Below the pieces are notes generated by a model, which made no database searches, was not told the DNA's origin, and worked only from the letters and a program-made list of their open reading frames with translations. DNA of 35,359 bases from Massilia brevitalea (GTDB lineage Bacteria > Pseudomonadota > Gammaproteobacteria > Burkholderiales > Burkholderiaceae_D). The stretch is from positions 1-35,359 of the forward strand of contig NZ_JAULSI010000044.1 in NCBI RefSeq assembly GCF_030711405.1, written 5' to 3'. This document shows positions 8,162 through 15,798 of this stretch, one piece after another; the stretch's first letter is position 1, and the number at the start of each line of letters is the position of its first letter. Made by a program: the position numbers and the translations under genes.

Positions 8162-8853
8162 TGCGGGCCGGCGCCGCGGCCATCAGGGCCGCCATCATCG
8201 ACCTCGACGGCACCATGCTCGACACGGTGCCAGATTTCGAACTGGCCCTGAATGCCATGCGCGCCGAATTCTCGCTGGCGCCGATCGGGCAGGACACCAT
8301 CAAGCCGATGGTCGGCAAGGGCTCGGAAAAGCTGATCCGCGACGTGCTCTCGCTCGACTTCGCCCCCGAGCGCGTCGAAGCCGTGTACGAGGACGCGATG
8401 GCCGCCTACCAGCGCCATTACCTCGCCATCAACGGCGAAAAGAGCGTCCTGTACGCAGGCGTGATCGAAGGCCTGCAAGCCCTGCGCGACATGGGCCTGC
8501 GCCTGGCCTGCGTGACCAACAAGCCGATCAGCTTCACCACGCCGCTGCTGGCGCAAAAGGGGCTGGCGCCGTATTTCGAGCTGGTCTACGGCGGCGATTC
8601 GCTGCCCCGGAAGAAGCCCGATCCGCTGCCGCTGCTGCAGGTCTGCAGCGACTTCGACCTGCCGCCGCAGCAGGTGGTGGCCATCGGCGATTCGTCGAAC
8701 GATGCCGAAGCGGCACGCGCCGCGCGTTGCTTCGTGCTCACAGTGCCATATGGTTATAACCACGGAAGGCCTGTTCAAGAGATCGATTCCGATGGTATAG
8801 TTAATTCGCTACTCGATGCCGCGAAGCTGATTCGTGCGCACAACGGCGCTTAA
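8161..8853 (+). CDS. gph: Phosphoglycolate phosphatase (HAD family)
   Basis: A 230-residue HAD hydrolase. Motif I is DLDGTMLDT (nucleophile and acid/base Asp near residues 15-17), motif II is CVTNKP, the motif III lysine lies in PRKKPDPLPL, and motif IV is IGDSSND. The cap domain lies between motifs I and II. Gph removes phosphate from 2-phosphoglycolate, formed by DNA repair and oxygenase side reactions. The ATG shares its A with the rpe stop codon. The reading frame is open further upstream, but the conserved protein begins just before motif I. The trp leader follows 16 bp after the stop, so trp transcription either starts inside gph or continues from rpe-gph. Confidence 0.93.
   Translation: MRAGAAAIRAAIIDLDGTMLDTVPDFELALNAMRAEFSLAPIGQDTIKPMVGKGSEKLIRDVLSLDFAPERVEAVYEDAMAAYQRHYLAINGEKSVLYAGVIEGLQALRDMGLRLACVTNKPISFTTPLLAQKGLAPYFELVYGGDSLPRKKPDPLPLLQVCSDFDLPPQQVVAIGDSSNDAEAARAARCFVLTVPYGYNHGRPVQEIDSDGIVNSLLDAAKLIRAHNGA
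8774..8801 (+). promoter_or_regulatory. Candidate trp promoter inside the gph 3' end
   Basis: TATAGT (8796-8801) has a weak -35 candidate, TTCAAG (8774-8779), 16 bp upstream. Initiation would be near 8808, about 60 nt before the leader peptide ATG. The -10 box is good and the -35 match poor, so this is only the best visible candidate for a promoter that places the attenuator in the transcript. Confidence 0.3.
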
Positions 8854-8869
8854 ATCTACTTATCTATAC

Positions 8870-8956
8870 ATGTTCTTCACCAAAAAACACACTGTCAACC
8901 AAACCGGCGCCCTTGAGGCCTGGCTGTGGCGACGCTGGCAATCCTGGGCTCACTAA
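8870..8956 (+). CDS. trpL: trp operon leader peptide
   Basis: A 28-codon frame starting with ATG and ending with TAA. Its last eleven residues are WLWRRWQSWAH, with Trp codons at 8921, 8927, 8936 and 8945. Four Trp codons in nine is extreme enrichment, and the frame is followed at once by mutually exclusive hairpins and a T-tract before trpE, the layout of a ribosome-mediated attenuator. When charged tRNA-Trp is scarce, the ribosome would stall here and favour the antiterminator. No strong Shine-Dalgarno sequence is visible before the ATG. The peptide itself probably has no function beyond sensing. Confidence 0.85.
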   Translation: MFFTKKHTVNQTGALEAWLWRRWQSWAH

Positions 8957-8970
8957 CCCGTATTGATTGC
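8938..8970 (+). promoter_or_regulatory. trp attenuator antiterminator stem
   Basis: GCAATC (8938-8943), inside the Trp-codon run, is perfectly complementary to GATTGC (8965-8970). The pairing can extend with GCTG (8934-8937) against CGGC (8974-8977) across a small bulge. This fold uses the left arm of the terminator hairpin, so the two structures exclude each other. A ribosome stalled on the earlier Trp codons would leave it free to form. Confidence 0.6.
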
Positions 8971-9002
8971 TGCCGGCTGCACGCGCATCCGGCAGGTTTT
9001 TT
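8970..9002 (+). terminator. trp attenuator (intrinsic terminator)
   Basis: CTGCCGG (8970-8976) pairs perfectly with CCGGCAG (8989-8995). After one mismatch, an inner TGC/GCA stem closes a 4-nt loop. A run of six T (8997-9002) follows immediately. It lies between the leader peptide stop and the trpE ribosome-binding site, where premature termination would shut off trpEGDC. Confidence 0.85.
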
Positions 9003-9052
9003 GAACTACCGCCGCCCCACCTCCCTCCAACAGGGGCGGCCCGGAGAAGAAC

Positions 9053-10549
9053 ATGACCGAACTCGAATTCCGCTCGCTAGCCAACCAGGGCTACAACCGC
9101 ATTCCGCTCATCGCCGAAGCCTTTGCCGACCTGGAAACGCCGCTCTCGCTCTACCTGAAGCTGGCCCAGTCGCAGGACACCGGCAAGAACACCTTCCTGC
9201 TGGAGTCCGTCGTCGGCGGCGAGCGCTTCGGGCGCTACTCCTTCATCGGCCTGCCGGCCAAGACCCTGCTGCGCGCCACCGGCAACGTTGTCGAGATCGT
9301 GACGAACGGCGCGGTGGTCGAGACGCACGAAGGCAACCCGCTCGACTTCATCGAACAATTCCAGGCGCGCTTCAAGGTGGCGCTGCGCCCCGGCATGCCG
9401 CGCTTCTGCGGCGGCCTGGCCGGCTACTTCGGCTACGACACGGTGCGCCACATCGAGCGCAAACTCGCCGGCAGCGCACCAAAGGACGACCTTGGCCTGC
9501 CTGAGATCCAGCTCTTGGTGACGGAAGAACTGGCCGTCATCGACAACCTGTCGGGCAAGCTGTACCTGATCGTGTATGCCGACCCGTCGCAGCCGGAAGC
9601 GTTTGTGAAGGCACGCCAGCGCTTGAAAGACCTGCGCGTGATGCTGCGCCGTAGCGTCGACGTGCCCGTCACCACCGGCTCGGTGCGGACCGAAGCGGTG
9701 CGCGACTTCAGCAAGGAAGACTACCTGGCGGCGGTGGCCAAGGCCCACGAATACGTGATGGCCGGCGACCTGATGCAGGTGCAGATCGGCCAGCGCATCC
9801 GCAAGCCGTATGTGGATTCGCCGCTGTCGCTGTACCGCGCGCTGCGCTCGCTGAATCCCTCGCCCTACATGTACTACTACAACTTCGGCGACATGCAGAT
9901 CGTCGGCGCCTCGCCGGAGATCCTGGTTCGCAATGAAACCTCGCCGGCCGGCGAACGCAAGGTCACGCTGCGCCCGATCGCCGGCACCCGCCCGCGCGGA
10001 TCGACGCCGGAACGCGACGCCGAACTGGCGGTCGAACTGCTGGCCGACCCGAAGGAAATCGCCGAGCACGTGATGCTGATCGACCTGGCGCGCAACGACA
10101 TCGGCCGCATCGCCGAAACCGGCAGCGTGAAGGTGACCGACCGCATGGTCATCGAAAAATACTCGCACGTGCAGCACATCGTCTCGAACGTCGAAGGCAG
10201 CCTGAAGGAAGGCCTGTCGAACCTGGACGTGCTGCGCGCCACCTTCCCGGCCGGCACCCTGACCGGTGCGCCGAAGGTGCGGGCAATGGAAATCATCGAC
10301 GAACTCGAACCGGTGAAACGCGGCATCTACGGCGGCGCCTGCGGCTACCTGTCGTTTGGCGGCGAGATGGACGTGGCGATCGCGATCCGCACCGGCGTGA
10401 TCAAGGACGGCAATCTGTACGTGCAGGCGGCGGCCGGCATCGTCGCCGACTCGGTCGCCGAGATGGAATGGCAGGAAACCGAAAACAAGGCGCGCGCCGT
10501 ACTGCGCGCGGCCGAGCAGGTGCAAGACGGACTGGATGGGGAGCTCTGA
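9053..10549 (+). CDS. trpE: Anthranilate synthase component I
   Basis: A 498-residue chorismate-binding enzyme of normal length. The N-terminal half holds LLES at residues 49-52, the tryptophan-binding motif of feedback-sensitive TrpE. The C-terminal catalytic half shows PEILVRNE, RPIAGTRPRG, LIDLARNDIGR, FPAGTLTGAPKVRAMEIID and a final GGEMDVAIAIRT block. With TrpG it converts chorismate and glutamine to anthranilate, pyruvate and glutamate. GGAGAAG lies just before the ATG. It is the first structural gene after the attenuator, so it is probably controlled twice: by attenuation and by tryptophan feedback. trpG follows one base after the stop. Confidence 0.97.
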   Translation: MTELEFRSLANQGYNRIPLIAEAFADLETPLSLYLKLAQSQDTGKNTFLLESVVGGERFGRYSFIGLPAKTLLRATGNVVEIVTNGAVVETHEGNPLDFIEQFQARFKVALRPGMPRFCGGLAGYFGYDTVRHIERKLAGSAPKDDLGLPEIQLLVTEELAVIDNLSGKLYLIVYADPSQPEAFVKARQRLKDLRVMLRRSVDVPVTTGSVRTEAVRDFSKEDYLAAVAKAHEYVMAGDLMQVQIGQRIRKPYVDSPLSLYRALRSLNPSPYMYYYNFGDMQIVGASPEILVRNETSPAGERKVTLRPIAGTRPRGSTPERDAELAVELLADPKEIAEHVMLIDLARNDIGRIAETGSVKVTDRMVIEKYSHVQHIVSNVEGSLKEGLSNLDVLRATFPAGTLTGAPKVRAMEIIDELEPVKRGIYGGACGYLSFGGEMDVAIAIRTGVIKDGNLYVQAAAGIVADSVAEMEWQETENKARAVLRAAEQVQDGLDGEL

Positions 10550-10550
10550 C

Positions 10551-11117
10551 ATGCTGCTAATGATCGACAACTACGATTCCTTCACCTACAACATCGTGCA
10601 GTACTTCGGCGAACTGGGTGAAGACGTGCGCACCGTGCGCAACGACGAAGTCACGCTGGACGATATCGCGGCCATGGCGCCCGAGCGAATCTGCATTTCG
10701 CCGGGGCCGAAGGCGCCAGTCGACGCCGGTGTCTCGGTCGACGTGATCAAGGAATTCGGCGGCAAGCTGCCCGTGTTGGGCGTCTGCCTCGGCCACCAGG
10801 CCATCGGCGAAGCATTCGGCGGCAAGATCGTGCGCGCCAAGCAGGTCATGCACGGCAAGACCTCGCTGGTGGCGCATACCGGCGTTGGCGTGTTCAAGGG
10901 CATTCCGAGCCCGTTCACCGTGATCCGCTACCACTCGCTGGCCATCGAGCGCGCCTCGCTGCCCGACTGCCTGGAAGTGACGGCATGGACCGACGACGGC
11001 GAGATCATGGGCGTGCGCCACAAGGAACTCGACATCGAGGGCGTGCAGTTCCACCCCGAGTCGATCCTGTCCGAGCACGGCCACGCGCTGCTGAAGAACT
11101 TCCTCGCGCGCTCATAA
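10551..11117 (+). CDS. trpG: Anthranilate synthase component II (glutamine amidotransferase)
   Basis: A 188-residue class I glutamine amidotransferase that feeds ammonia to TrpE. The triad is visible: Cys79 in GVCLGHQ, and His and Glu in GVQFHPESIL. The oxyanion-hole region is ISPGPKAPVDAG. The ATG at 10551 is chosen over one at 10536 because it gives the conserved MLLMIDNYDSFTYN start and has GGGGAGC at 10538-10544 at a suitable distance. It lies one base after the trpE stop, consistent with equal expression of the two subunits. In some betaproteobacteria this subunit also serves para-aminobenzoate synthesis; no pabB is visible here. Confidence 0.97.
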   Translation: MLLMIDNYDSFTYNIVQYFGELGEDVRTVRNDEVTLDDIAAMAPERICISPGPKAPVDAGVSVDVIKEFGGKLPVLGVCLGHQAIGEAFGGKIVRAKQVMHGKTSLVAHTGVGVFKGIPSPFTVIRYHSLAIERASLPDCLEVTAWTDDGEIMGVRHKELDIEGVQFHPESILSEHGHALLKNFLARS

Positions 11118-11133
11118 CCCTACTGGAACCTCC

Positions 11134-12168
11134 ATGCCGATCACACCACAAGAAGCGCTGCTGCGCTGTATCGAACACCGCGAGATCTTCCACGACGAGA
11201 TGCTGCACCTGTTCCGCCAGATCATGGCCGGCGAAATGTCGCCGACCATGGTCGCCGCCCTGACGATGGGCCTGCGCGTGAAAAAGGAAACCATCGGCGA
11301 GATCACCGCTGCCGCGCAAGTCATGCGCGAGTTCTCGACCAAGGTGCCGATGGCCGACACCAGCCGCCTGCTCGACATCGTCGGCACCGGCGGCGACGGC
11401 GCGAATACCTTCAATATCTCCAGCGCGTCGATGTTCGTGGCCGCCGCCGCCGGTGCGCGCGTGGCCAAGCACGGCGGGCGCAGCGTGTCGTCGTCGTCGG
11501 GCAGCGCCGACCTGATCGAAGCGCTCGGCGCGCAGATCGATTTGAAGCCGGAGCAGATCGCCCAGTCCATCGCCCAGACCGGCATTGGCTTCATGTTCGC
11601 GCCGAACCACCACGCGGCCATGAAGCACGTGGCGCCGGTGCGCCGCGAACTCGGTGTGCGCAGCATCTTCAACATCCTCGGGCCGCTGACCAATCCGGCC
11701 GGCGCACCGAACATCCTGATGGGCGTGTTCCACCCCGACCTGGTCGGCATCCAGGTGCGCGTACTGCAGCGTCTCGGCGCCCAGCATGCATTGGTGGTCT
11801 GGGGCCGCGACAACATGGACGAAGTCTCGCTCGGCGCCGGCACCGTGGTCGGTGAACTGGTGAACGGCGAAATCCGCGAGTACGAAATTCACCCCGAGGA
11901 CTTCGGCCTGCAGATGGTCTCGAGCCGCAATTTAAAAGTGGCGAATACCGAGGAATCGAAGGTGCGCGTGCTGGAAGCGCTGCGCGGCGAGCCGGGCCCG
12001 GCGCACGACATCGTAGCGCTGAATGCCGGCACCGCGCTGTATGCGGCGGGCGTGTGCGCCTCGATCGAGGAAGGCCTGGCCAAGGCGCGCGAGACCATCG
12101 CCTCCGGCGCGGCGCTGGCCAAGCTGGAGCAGTTCGTGAACGTCACGCGCCAGCTGGGAGCACGCTGA
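11134..12168 (+). CDS. trpD: Anthranilate phosphoribosyltransferase
   Basis: A 344-residue enzyme of expected length. Characteristic motifs are GTGGDGANTFNISS (PRPP-binding loop), KHGGRSVSSSSGSAD, APNHHAAMKHVAPVRRELG and FNILGPLTNPAG. It transfers phosphoribose from PRPP to anthranilate, the second step of tryptophan synthesis. It lies 16 bp after trpG and 3 bp before trpC, clearly within one operon. The ribosome-binding site before the ATG (GGAACC) is weak. It is a separate protein, not fused to TrpG as in enterobacteria. Confidence 0.97.
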   Translation: MPITPQEALLRCIEHREIFHDEMLHLFRQIMAGEMSPTMVAALTMGLRVKKETIGEITAAAQVMREFSTKVPMADTSRLLDIVGTGGDGANTFNISSASMFVAAAAGARVAKHGGRSVSSSSGSADLIEALGAQIDLKPEQIAQSIAQTGIGFMFAPNHHAAMKHVAPVRRELGVRSIFNILGPLTNPAGAPNILMGVFHPDLVGIQVRVLQRLGAQHALVVWGRDNMDEVSLGAGTVVGELVNGEIREYEIHPEDFGLQMVSSRNLKVANTEESKVRVLEALRGEPGPAHDIVALNAGTALYAAGVCASIEEGLAKARETIASGAALAKLEQFVNVTRQLGAR

Positions 12169-12171
12169 TCC

Positions 12172-12972
12172 ATGTCCGACATCCTGAACAAGATCCTGGC
12201 CGTGAAGGCCGACGAAGTGGCGGCGGCGAAGAAGCACCGCGACCTGAACAGCCTGCGCCGCGAGGTCGAAGGCGATAGCGAACTGCGCGCCGGATTGCGC
12301 GGATTTGAAGCGAGCCTGCGCAATCAGATTGCTGCTGGCCGTGCCGGCGTCATCGCCGAAGTGAAAAAGGCCTCGCCGTCGAAGGGTATCTTGCGGCCGG
12401 ATTTCCGCCCGGCGCAGATTGCCGAGAGCTATGCCGAGGGTGGCGCGGCTTGCCTGTCGGTGCTGACCGACGTGAACTTTTTCCAGGGCCACGCCGACTA
12501 CCTGCGCCAGGCGCGCGCGGCGGTCGAGATTCCGGTGATCCGCAAGGACTTCATCGTCGACATGTACCAGGTGTATGAAGCGCGCGCGATGGGAGCAGAC
12601 GCGATTCTCTTGATCGTGTCTGCGCTGGATCATGGCTTGATGGCCGAGTTGGAGGCATGTGCGCAGGAACTCGGCATGGACGTGCTGGTCGAAGTACATG
12701 ACGGTGATGAGTTGACCGCGGCGCTGCGCCTGAAAACGCGCCTCGTGGGCATCAACAACCGCAACCTGCGCACGTTTGCCGTGTCGCTCGACACGACCAT
12801 CGACCTGCTGCCGCGTATCCCGGCGGAGCGGCTGGTGGTCACCGAGTCCGGCATTGCCGTGCGCGACGATGTCGAGCGCATGCGCGCGGCCAACGTGCAT
12901 GCTTTCCTGGTGGGCGAAGCCTTCATGCGGGCGCCCGATCCCGGCAACGAATTGCGACGATTATTCGACTGA
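12172..12972 (+). CDS. trpC: Indole-3-glycerol phosphate synthase
   Basis: A 266-residue TIM-barrel enzyme. It shows the family signature IAEVKKASPSKGILR with the catalytic lysines, then AESYAEGGAACLSVLTD, VIRKDFIVDMYQVYEAR, GINNRNLRTF and TESGI. It closes the indole ring from carboxyphenylamino-deoxyribulose phosphate. It is monofunctional: no TrpF domain is attached and trpF, trpB and trpA are not in the window, as is usual where the trp genes are split into two loci. The start lies 3 bp after the trpD stop, with GGAG just upstream inside trpD. A lipoprotein gene follows one base after its stop. Confidence 0.97.
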   Translation: MSDILNKILAVKADEVAAAKKHRDLNSLRREVEGDSELRAGLRGFEASLRNQIAAGRAGVIAEVKKASPSKGILRPDFRPAQIAESYAEGGAACLSVLTDVNFFQGHADYLRQARAAVEIPVIRKDFIVDMYQVYEARAMGADAILLIVSALDHGLMAELEACAQELGMDVLVEVHDGDELTAALRLKTRLVGINNRNLRTFAVSLDTTIDLLPRIPAERLVVTESGIAVRDDVERMRAANVHAFLVGEAFMRAPDPGNELRRLFD

Positions 12973-12973
12973 C

Positions 12974-13489
12974 ATGAACACTTCCATCCGCATCAGGGCC
13001 GCCCTCCTTCTTCTACTGGCAGCCCTGGGCGGATGCAGCACGGTCCAGCCCGTCGCTTCCACGGCCCGACGACTTGTCGAGGCCATCCTTCCCGGTTCCC
13101 CTTCCACTCCCAGCCCTGTCGGCCCACTCGATGCCCCGGCGCCGGCGCCTTCGCGCACGCTCGATGCGTACAAGGCGGAAGTGGCGCAGCACGTGATGCG
13201 TCACAACACCGGGCAGACCTTCAGCGGGCGTTTGCCGCCGATGCTGCCGGCCATCGTGGTGCTGAACATCACGGTGCGCGACGATGGGGAATTGGAAGAG
13301 GTAAAGGTGCAGAGGTCGCGCGATGACGATGCCTCGCAGGTGGCCGTCGCGTCGATGCGGCGCAGCGGGCCGCTGCCCCGGCCCGTGCACCTGCTGGCGG
13401 GGAGTGTGCGCAAGCTGACGTTTTCCGAGACGTTCCTGTTCAACGACCAGTATCGGTTTCAGTTGCGGAGCCTCGCCGGGCCGCAGTGA
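12974..13489 (+). CDS. Small lipoprotein with TonB-C-like domain
   Basis: A 171-residue protein with a lipoprotein signal (hydrophobic core, lipobox ALGGC with Cys21). A Pro/Ala/Ser-rich linker (about residues 40-60) precedes a C-terminal domain of about 110 residues. The domain pattern, VVLNITVRDDGELEEVKV then a small-residue stretch and SGPLPRPV, resembles the TonB C-terminal/TolA-like fold used in periplasmic contacts. The ATG lies one base after the trpC stop, so it would be expressed with the trp genes. No link to tryptophan synthesis is evident, and it may simply be a passenger. It could also be called a TonB family protein; function is unknown. Confidence 0.75.
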   Translation: MNTSIRIRAALLLLLAALGGCSTVQPVASTARRLVEAILPGSPSTPSPVGPLDAPAPAPSRTLDAYKAEVAQHVMRHNTGQTFSGRLPPMLPAIVVLNITVRDDGELEEVKVQRSRDDDASQVAVASMRRSGPLPRPVHLLAGSVRKLTFSETFLFNDQYRFQLRSLAGPQ

Positions 13490-13513
13490 TGTGATGGGAC
13501 TACCGCGGCCCAC

Positions 13514-13623
13514 GGCCTCAACCGATATGACGGCGCTGGCTGGAGCATGAGGCCTCAGTCGATATGATGGTGCTGGCAGGGCCTATGGCCTAAACCGATA
13601 TGATGCTGCTGGCCGGGGTCTGC
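13514..13623. repeat. Imperfect tandem repeat, 36-37 bp period
   Basis: Three units start at 13514, 13551 and 13587. Each begins GGCCTMA, continues with CGATATGA and ends with a GCTGGC-type core. A fourth, more diverged unit begins at 13624 (GGCCGCAACCG). The units are too few and too irregular for a CRISPR array. They lie in the gene-free spacer between the trp block and the M61 peptidase gene, and no convincing coding frame spans them. Confidence 0.6.
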
Positions 13624-13632
13624 GGCCGCAAC

Positions 13633-13690
13633 CGTACGGTGGGGTGTTCAAGGCTGGCGGCCTTGAACACGAACGTGCCCACGCGGTACG
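13633..13690. repeat. Nested inverted repeat (REP-like)
   Basis: A perfect 11-bp stem, GTGTTCAAGGC (13644-13654) against GCCTTGAACAC (13660-13670) with a 5-nt loop, is enclosed by GTGGG/CCCAC and CGTAC/GTACG arms. The outer arms resemble the nearby element at 13820-13852, suggesting two members of one palindromic family. No T-tract follows, so it is not a standard terminator. Confidence 0.6.
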
Positions 13691-13819
13691 CACGTCTCCT
13701 TGCACCCGCTGCGTCGAAACGTCGCTCGCTAACGCTTAACGAAACCCGAGATTGCAGCGTGCGTGTCCGTTTGCATGCTGCGCGGGCGATACCTCGCTGG
13801 TATCGACCAGGGTAACGTG

Positions 13820-13852
13820 CGTACAGCGTGGGCACGGAGTGCCCACCCTACG
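13820..13852. repeat. REP-like palindrome, GTGGGCAC core
   Basis: GTGGGCAC (13828-13835) and GTGCCCAC (13839-13846) form a perfect 8-bp stem with a GGA loop, and CGTA/TACG pair outside it. This looks like the dispersed 'GTGGGCAC...GTGCCCAC' palindromes common in intergenic regions of betaproteobacteria. A smaller hairpin, CGATACC/GGTATCG, lies just upstream at 13787-13805. The whole spacer 13490-13911 holds these repeats and no gene I can support. Confidence 0.6.
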
Positions 13853-13911
13853 GTTGCCGTATCGACTCATACGAACGTCGCGTGTACGCAGGCACCGCGA
13901 CGGTTGATTGA

Positions 13912-15732
13912 TTACACCGCGCTCGGCCGCGCAATCGTCCCGGCCTTGCGCACGCCGGCAACCGGCGACAGCGTGATGCCGGGCACGCGGTCGCCTTGCA
14001 GCACCACGTCGAACGCCATCAACTCGTCGCGCCGGAACGCATGCACCGTTACTTTGTCGCCCACGCGATAACGCGACAGCAGCGCATCCACGTTCGGCGG
14101 ATTGCCGTTCACGCGCAAGCCGTCGATCGCAATCACGATGTCCAGCGCCGACAACCCGGCCTGGTGCGCCGCCCCACCCTCGTGCACCTGGCTCAGCTTG
14201 GCGCCGAGCGGGTCGCGGCCGATGCCGGCGTCGAGCGAAGGCTTGCCGCTGTTGCGCTCATCCACCAGCTTGACGCCCAGCGGCGCGTACAGCTTGGCCA
14301 GCGGCAGGTCCTCGACCCCGCGGATGTACTTGTCGAACAAGCCCCGCAGCCTGACGCCGCTGACTTCGTCGAACAGCGCTTCCACTTCGCGCTCGGTCAC
14401 GCCGCGGCCCGCGCCGGCGTAGAAGTCGCGCCCGTAGCGCTGCCACAGCGCGCGCATGATGTCGTCCAGCGAACGCGCGCCATTCGTCTTGGTGCGAATC
14501 GTCAGGTCGAATGCCAGCGCAATCAGCGAGCCTTTGGTGTAGTAGCTGATGATGGCGTTCGGCGAGTTCTCGTCCTGGCGGTAGTACTTGCTCCAGGCAT
14601 CGAAGCTGGAATCGGCCACGCTCTGCTTGGTGCGGCCGCTGCCGCGCAGCACGCTGCCGACGGTCTTGCCCAGCAATTTGAAATAGGTCGGCTCGCCGAT
14701 GATGCCGGCGCGTACCAGCAACAAGTCGTCGTAATAGCTGGTAAAGCCTTCGAACAGCCACAGCAGCGGCGTGTAGTTTTCCACCTGCAGGTCGTAAGGC
14801 GCGAACACGGCCGGCTTGATGCGCTTGACGTTCCAGGTATGGAAGTATTCGTGGCTGCACAGGCCCAGGAATTTCAGGTAGCCCTCGCCCGGCTCGCCCG
14901 ACTTCGGTCCGCCTACGCAGGGCAGATCGGCGCGCGCGCAGATCAGCGCGGTCGAGGCGCGGTGCTCGAGGCCGCCGTAGCCATCGCCCACGGCCATGGT
15001 CATGAACACGTAGCGCTCGAGCGGCGCCTTTTTCGTCTCCGGCTCGAAGAAGGCGATCTGGGTTTCGCAGATGGCCTTCAGGTCGGCCTGCAGGCGCGCC
15101 ATGTCCAGGTTCGGCACGCGGCCGGTGATGACGATGTCGTGCGGGATGCCGTGCGCCTTGAAGCTGGCCAGCGCGAAGTCGCCCATTTCCACCGGGTGGT
15201 CGATCAGCTCGTCGTAGTCGCCGGCCACGTAGGTGCCGAAGCCGTAGCGCTTGGCGCCGAGTTCCTTCATCGCAGTGGCCACGCGCCAGGTCTTGGCGGC
15301 CGGGTCGGCGGGACGCCCGATGTCGACCTGGTGCGCCTGCGCTTCCTGGCCGACCACGCGCAGGAACACGCTGGTGCCGTTGAAGAAGCCGTGGGTCTGG
15401 TCGAGGTGGGCGGCGCGCACCGACAGGTCCCAGGCATAGACTTCGTAGTGCAGGGTCAGCGGACCTTCGACCGGGGCGGCCTGCCAGGAGTGCTTGTCGA
15501 GCTTGGCTAGCGCGACGGCGGCGCCGTTTGCCTCGGCGCGGATGCGCACGATGTTGCGCGCGAATTCGCGGATCATGTAGCTGCCCGGGATCCAGGCCGG
15601 CAGGGCGAACACCTGGCCATCCGGCGCGGGCGTGGGCACCGTCACCGTCACGTTGAACAGGTGGCCGGCCAGGTCCTTGGGAACGATGCTGTACTGGATG
15701 GCGGTCTGGATGGGCTGCGATGATTTTTTCAT
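13912..15732 (-). CDS. M61 family metallopeptidase with PDZ domain (glycyl aminopeptidase-like)
   Basis: A 606-residue protein. An N-terminal beta domain (residues 1-170) is followed by the gluzincin core with HEYFH at His294-His298 continuing as TWNVKRIKP, then LLWLFEGFTSYYDDLLL, which carries the third zinc ligand Glu. A C-terminal PDZ-like domain (about residues 490-590) includes GGAAHQAGLSALDIVIAIDG. M61 enzymes are glycine-preferring aminopeptidases. No signal peptide is apparent, so it is probably cytoplasmic. The ATG at 15732 gives MKKSSQPIQTAIQYSI, the usual family start; a TTG extension to 15795 would run almost to the upstream stop codon and lacks family character. An inverted repeat lies just upstream. 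Confidence 0.92.
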   Translation of the reverse strand: MKKSSQPIQTAIQYSIVPKDLAGHLFNVTVTVPTPAPDGQVFALPAWIPGSYMIREFARNIVRIRAEANGAAVALAKLDKHSWQAAPVEGPLTLHYEVYAWDLSVRAAHLDQTHGFFNGTSVFLRVVGQEAQAHQVDIGRPADPAAKTWRVATAMKELGAKRYGFGTYVAGDYDELIDHPVEMGDFALASFKAHGIPHDIVITGRVPNLDMARLQADLKAICETQIAFFEPETKKAPLERYVFMTMAVGDGYGGLEHRASTALICARADLPCVGGPKSGEPGEGYLKFLGLCSHEYFHTWNVKRIKPAVFAPYDLQVENYTPLLWLFEGFTSYYDDLLLVRAGIIGEPTYFKLLGKTVGSVLRGSGRTKQSVADSSFDAWSKYYRQDENSPNAIISYYTKGSLIALAFDLTIRTKTNGARSLDDIMRALWQRYGRDFYAGAGRGVTEREVEALFDEVSGVRLRGLFDKYIRGVEDLPLAKLYAPLGVKLVDERNSGKPSLDAGIGRDPLGAKLSQVHEGGAAHQAGLSALDIVIAIDGLRVNGNPPNVDALLSRYRVGDKVTVHAFRRDELMAFDVVLQGDRVPGITLSPVAGVRKAGTIARPSAV

Positions 15733-15746
15733 GAGTTCAAAGGAAG

Positions 15747-15781
15747 GCTGCCGATATGTATAGTGTAAACGATTCGGCAGC
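15747..15781. promoter_or_regulatory. Inverted repeat in the M61 upstream region
   Basis: GCTGCCGA (15747-15754) and TCGGCAGC (15774-15781) are perfect 8-bp arms separated by 19 AT-rich bases. On the minus strand the spacer reads TTTACACTATACATA, which contains a -10-like TATACA. It is the only AT-rich stretch between the nucleotidyltransferase stop and the M61 start. A dimeric regulator or an mRNA hairpin are both possible. Confidence 0.4.
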
Positions 15782-15798
15782 GCCCGGACCCGCAAGCG

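Noticed and set aside
9077..10570. Long minus-strand frame opposite trpE
   Set aside because: It is fully antisense to a certain gene, with no motifs and low-complexity composition.
13514..13690. Possible CRISPR array
   Set aside because: The units are contiguous imperfect tandem repeats with no unique spacers, and there are no cas genes.
13600..14071. Short frames in the repeat-rich spacer after the TonB-C-like lipoprotein gene
   Set aside because: They run through palindromes and tandem repeats, lack ribosome-binding sites and show no coding character.
15733..15795. N-terminal extension of the M61 peptidase from a TTG
   Set aside because: It would start four bases before the neighbouring stop codon, covers the inverted repeat and probable promoter, and adds sequence unlike the family.
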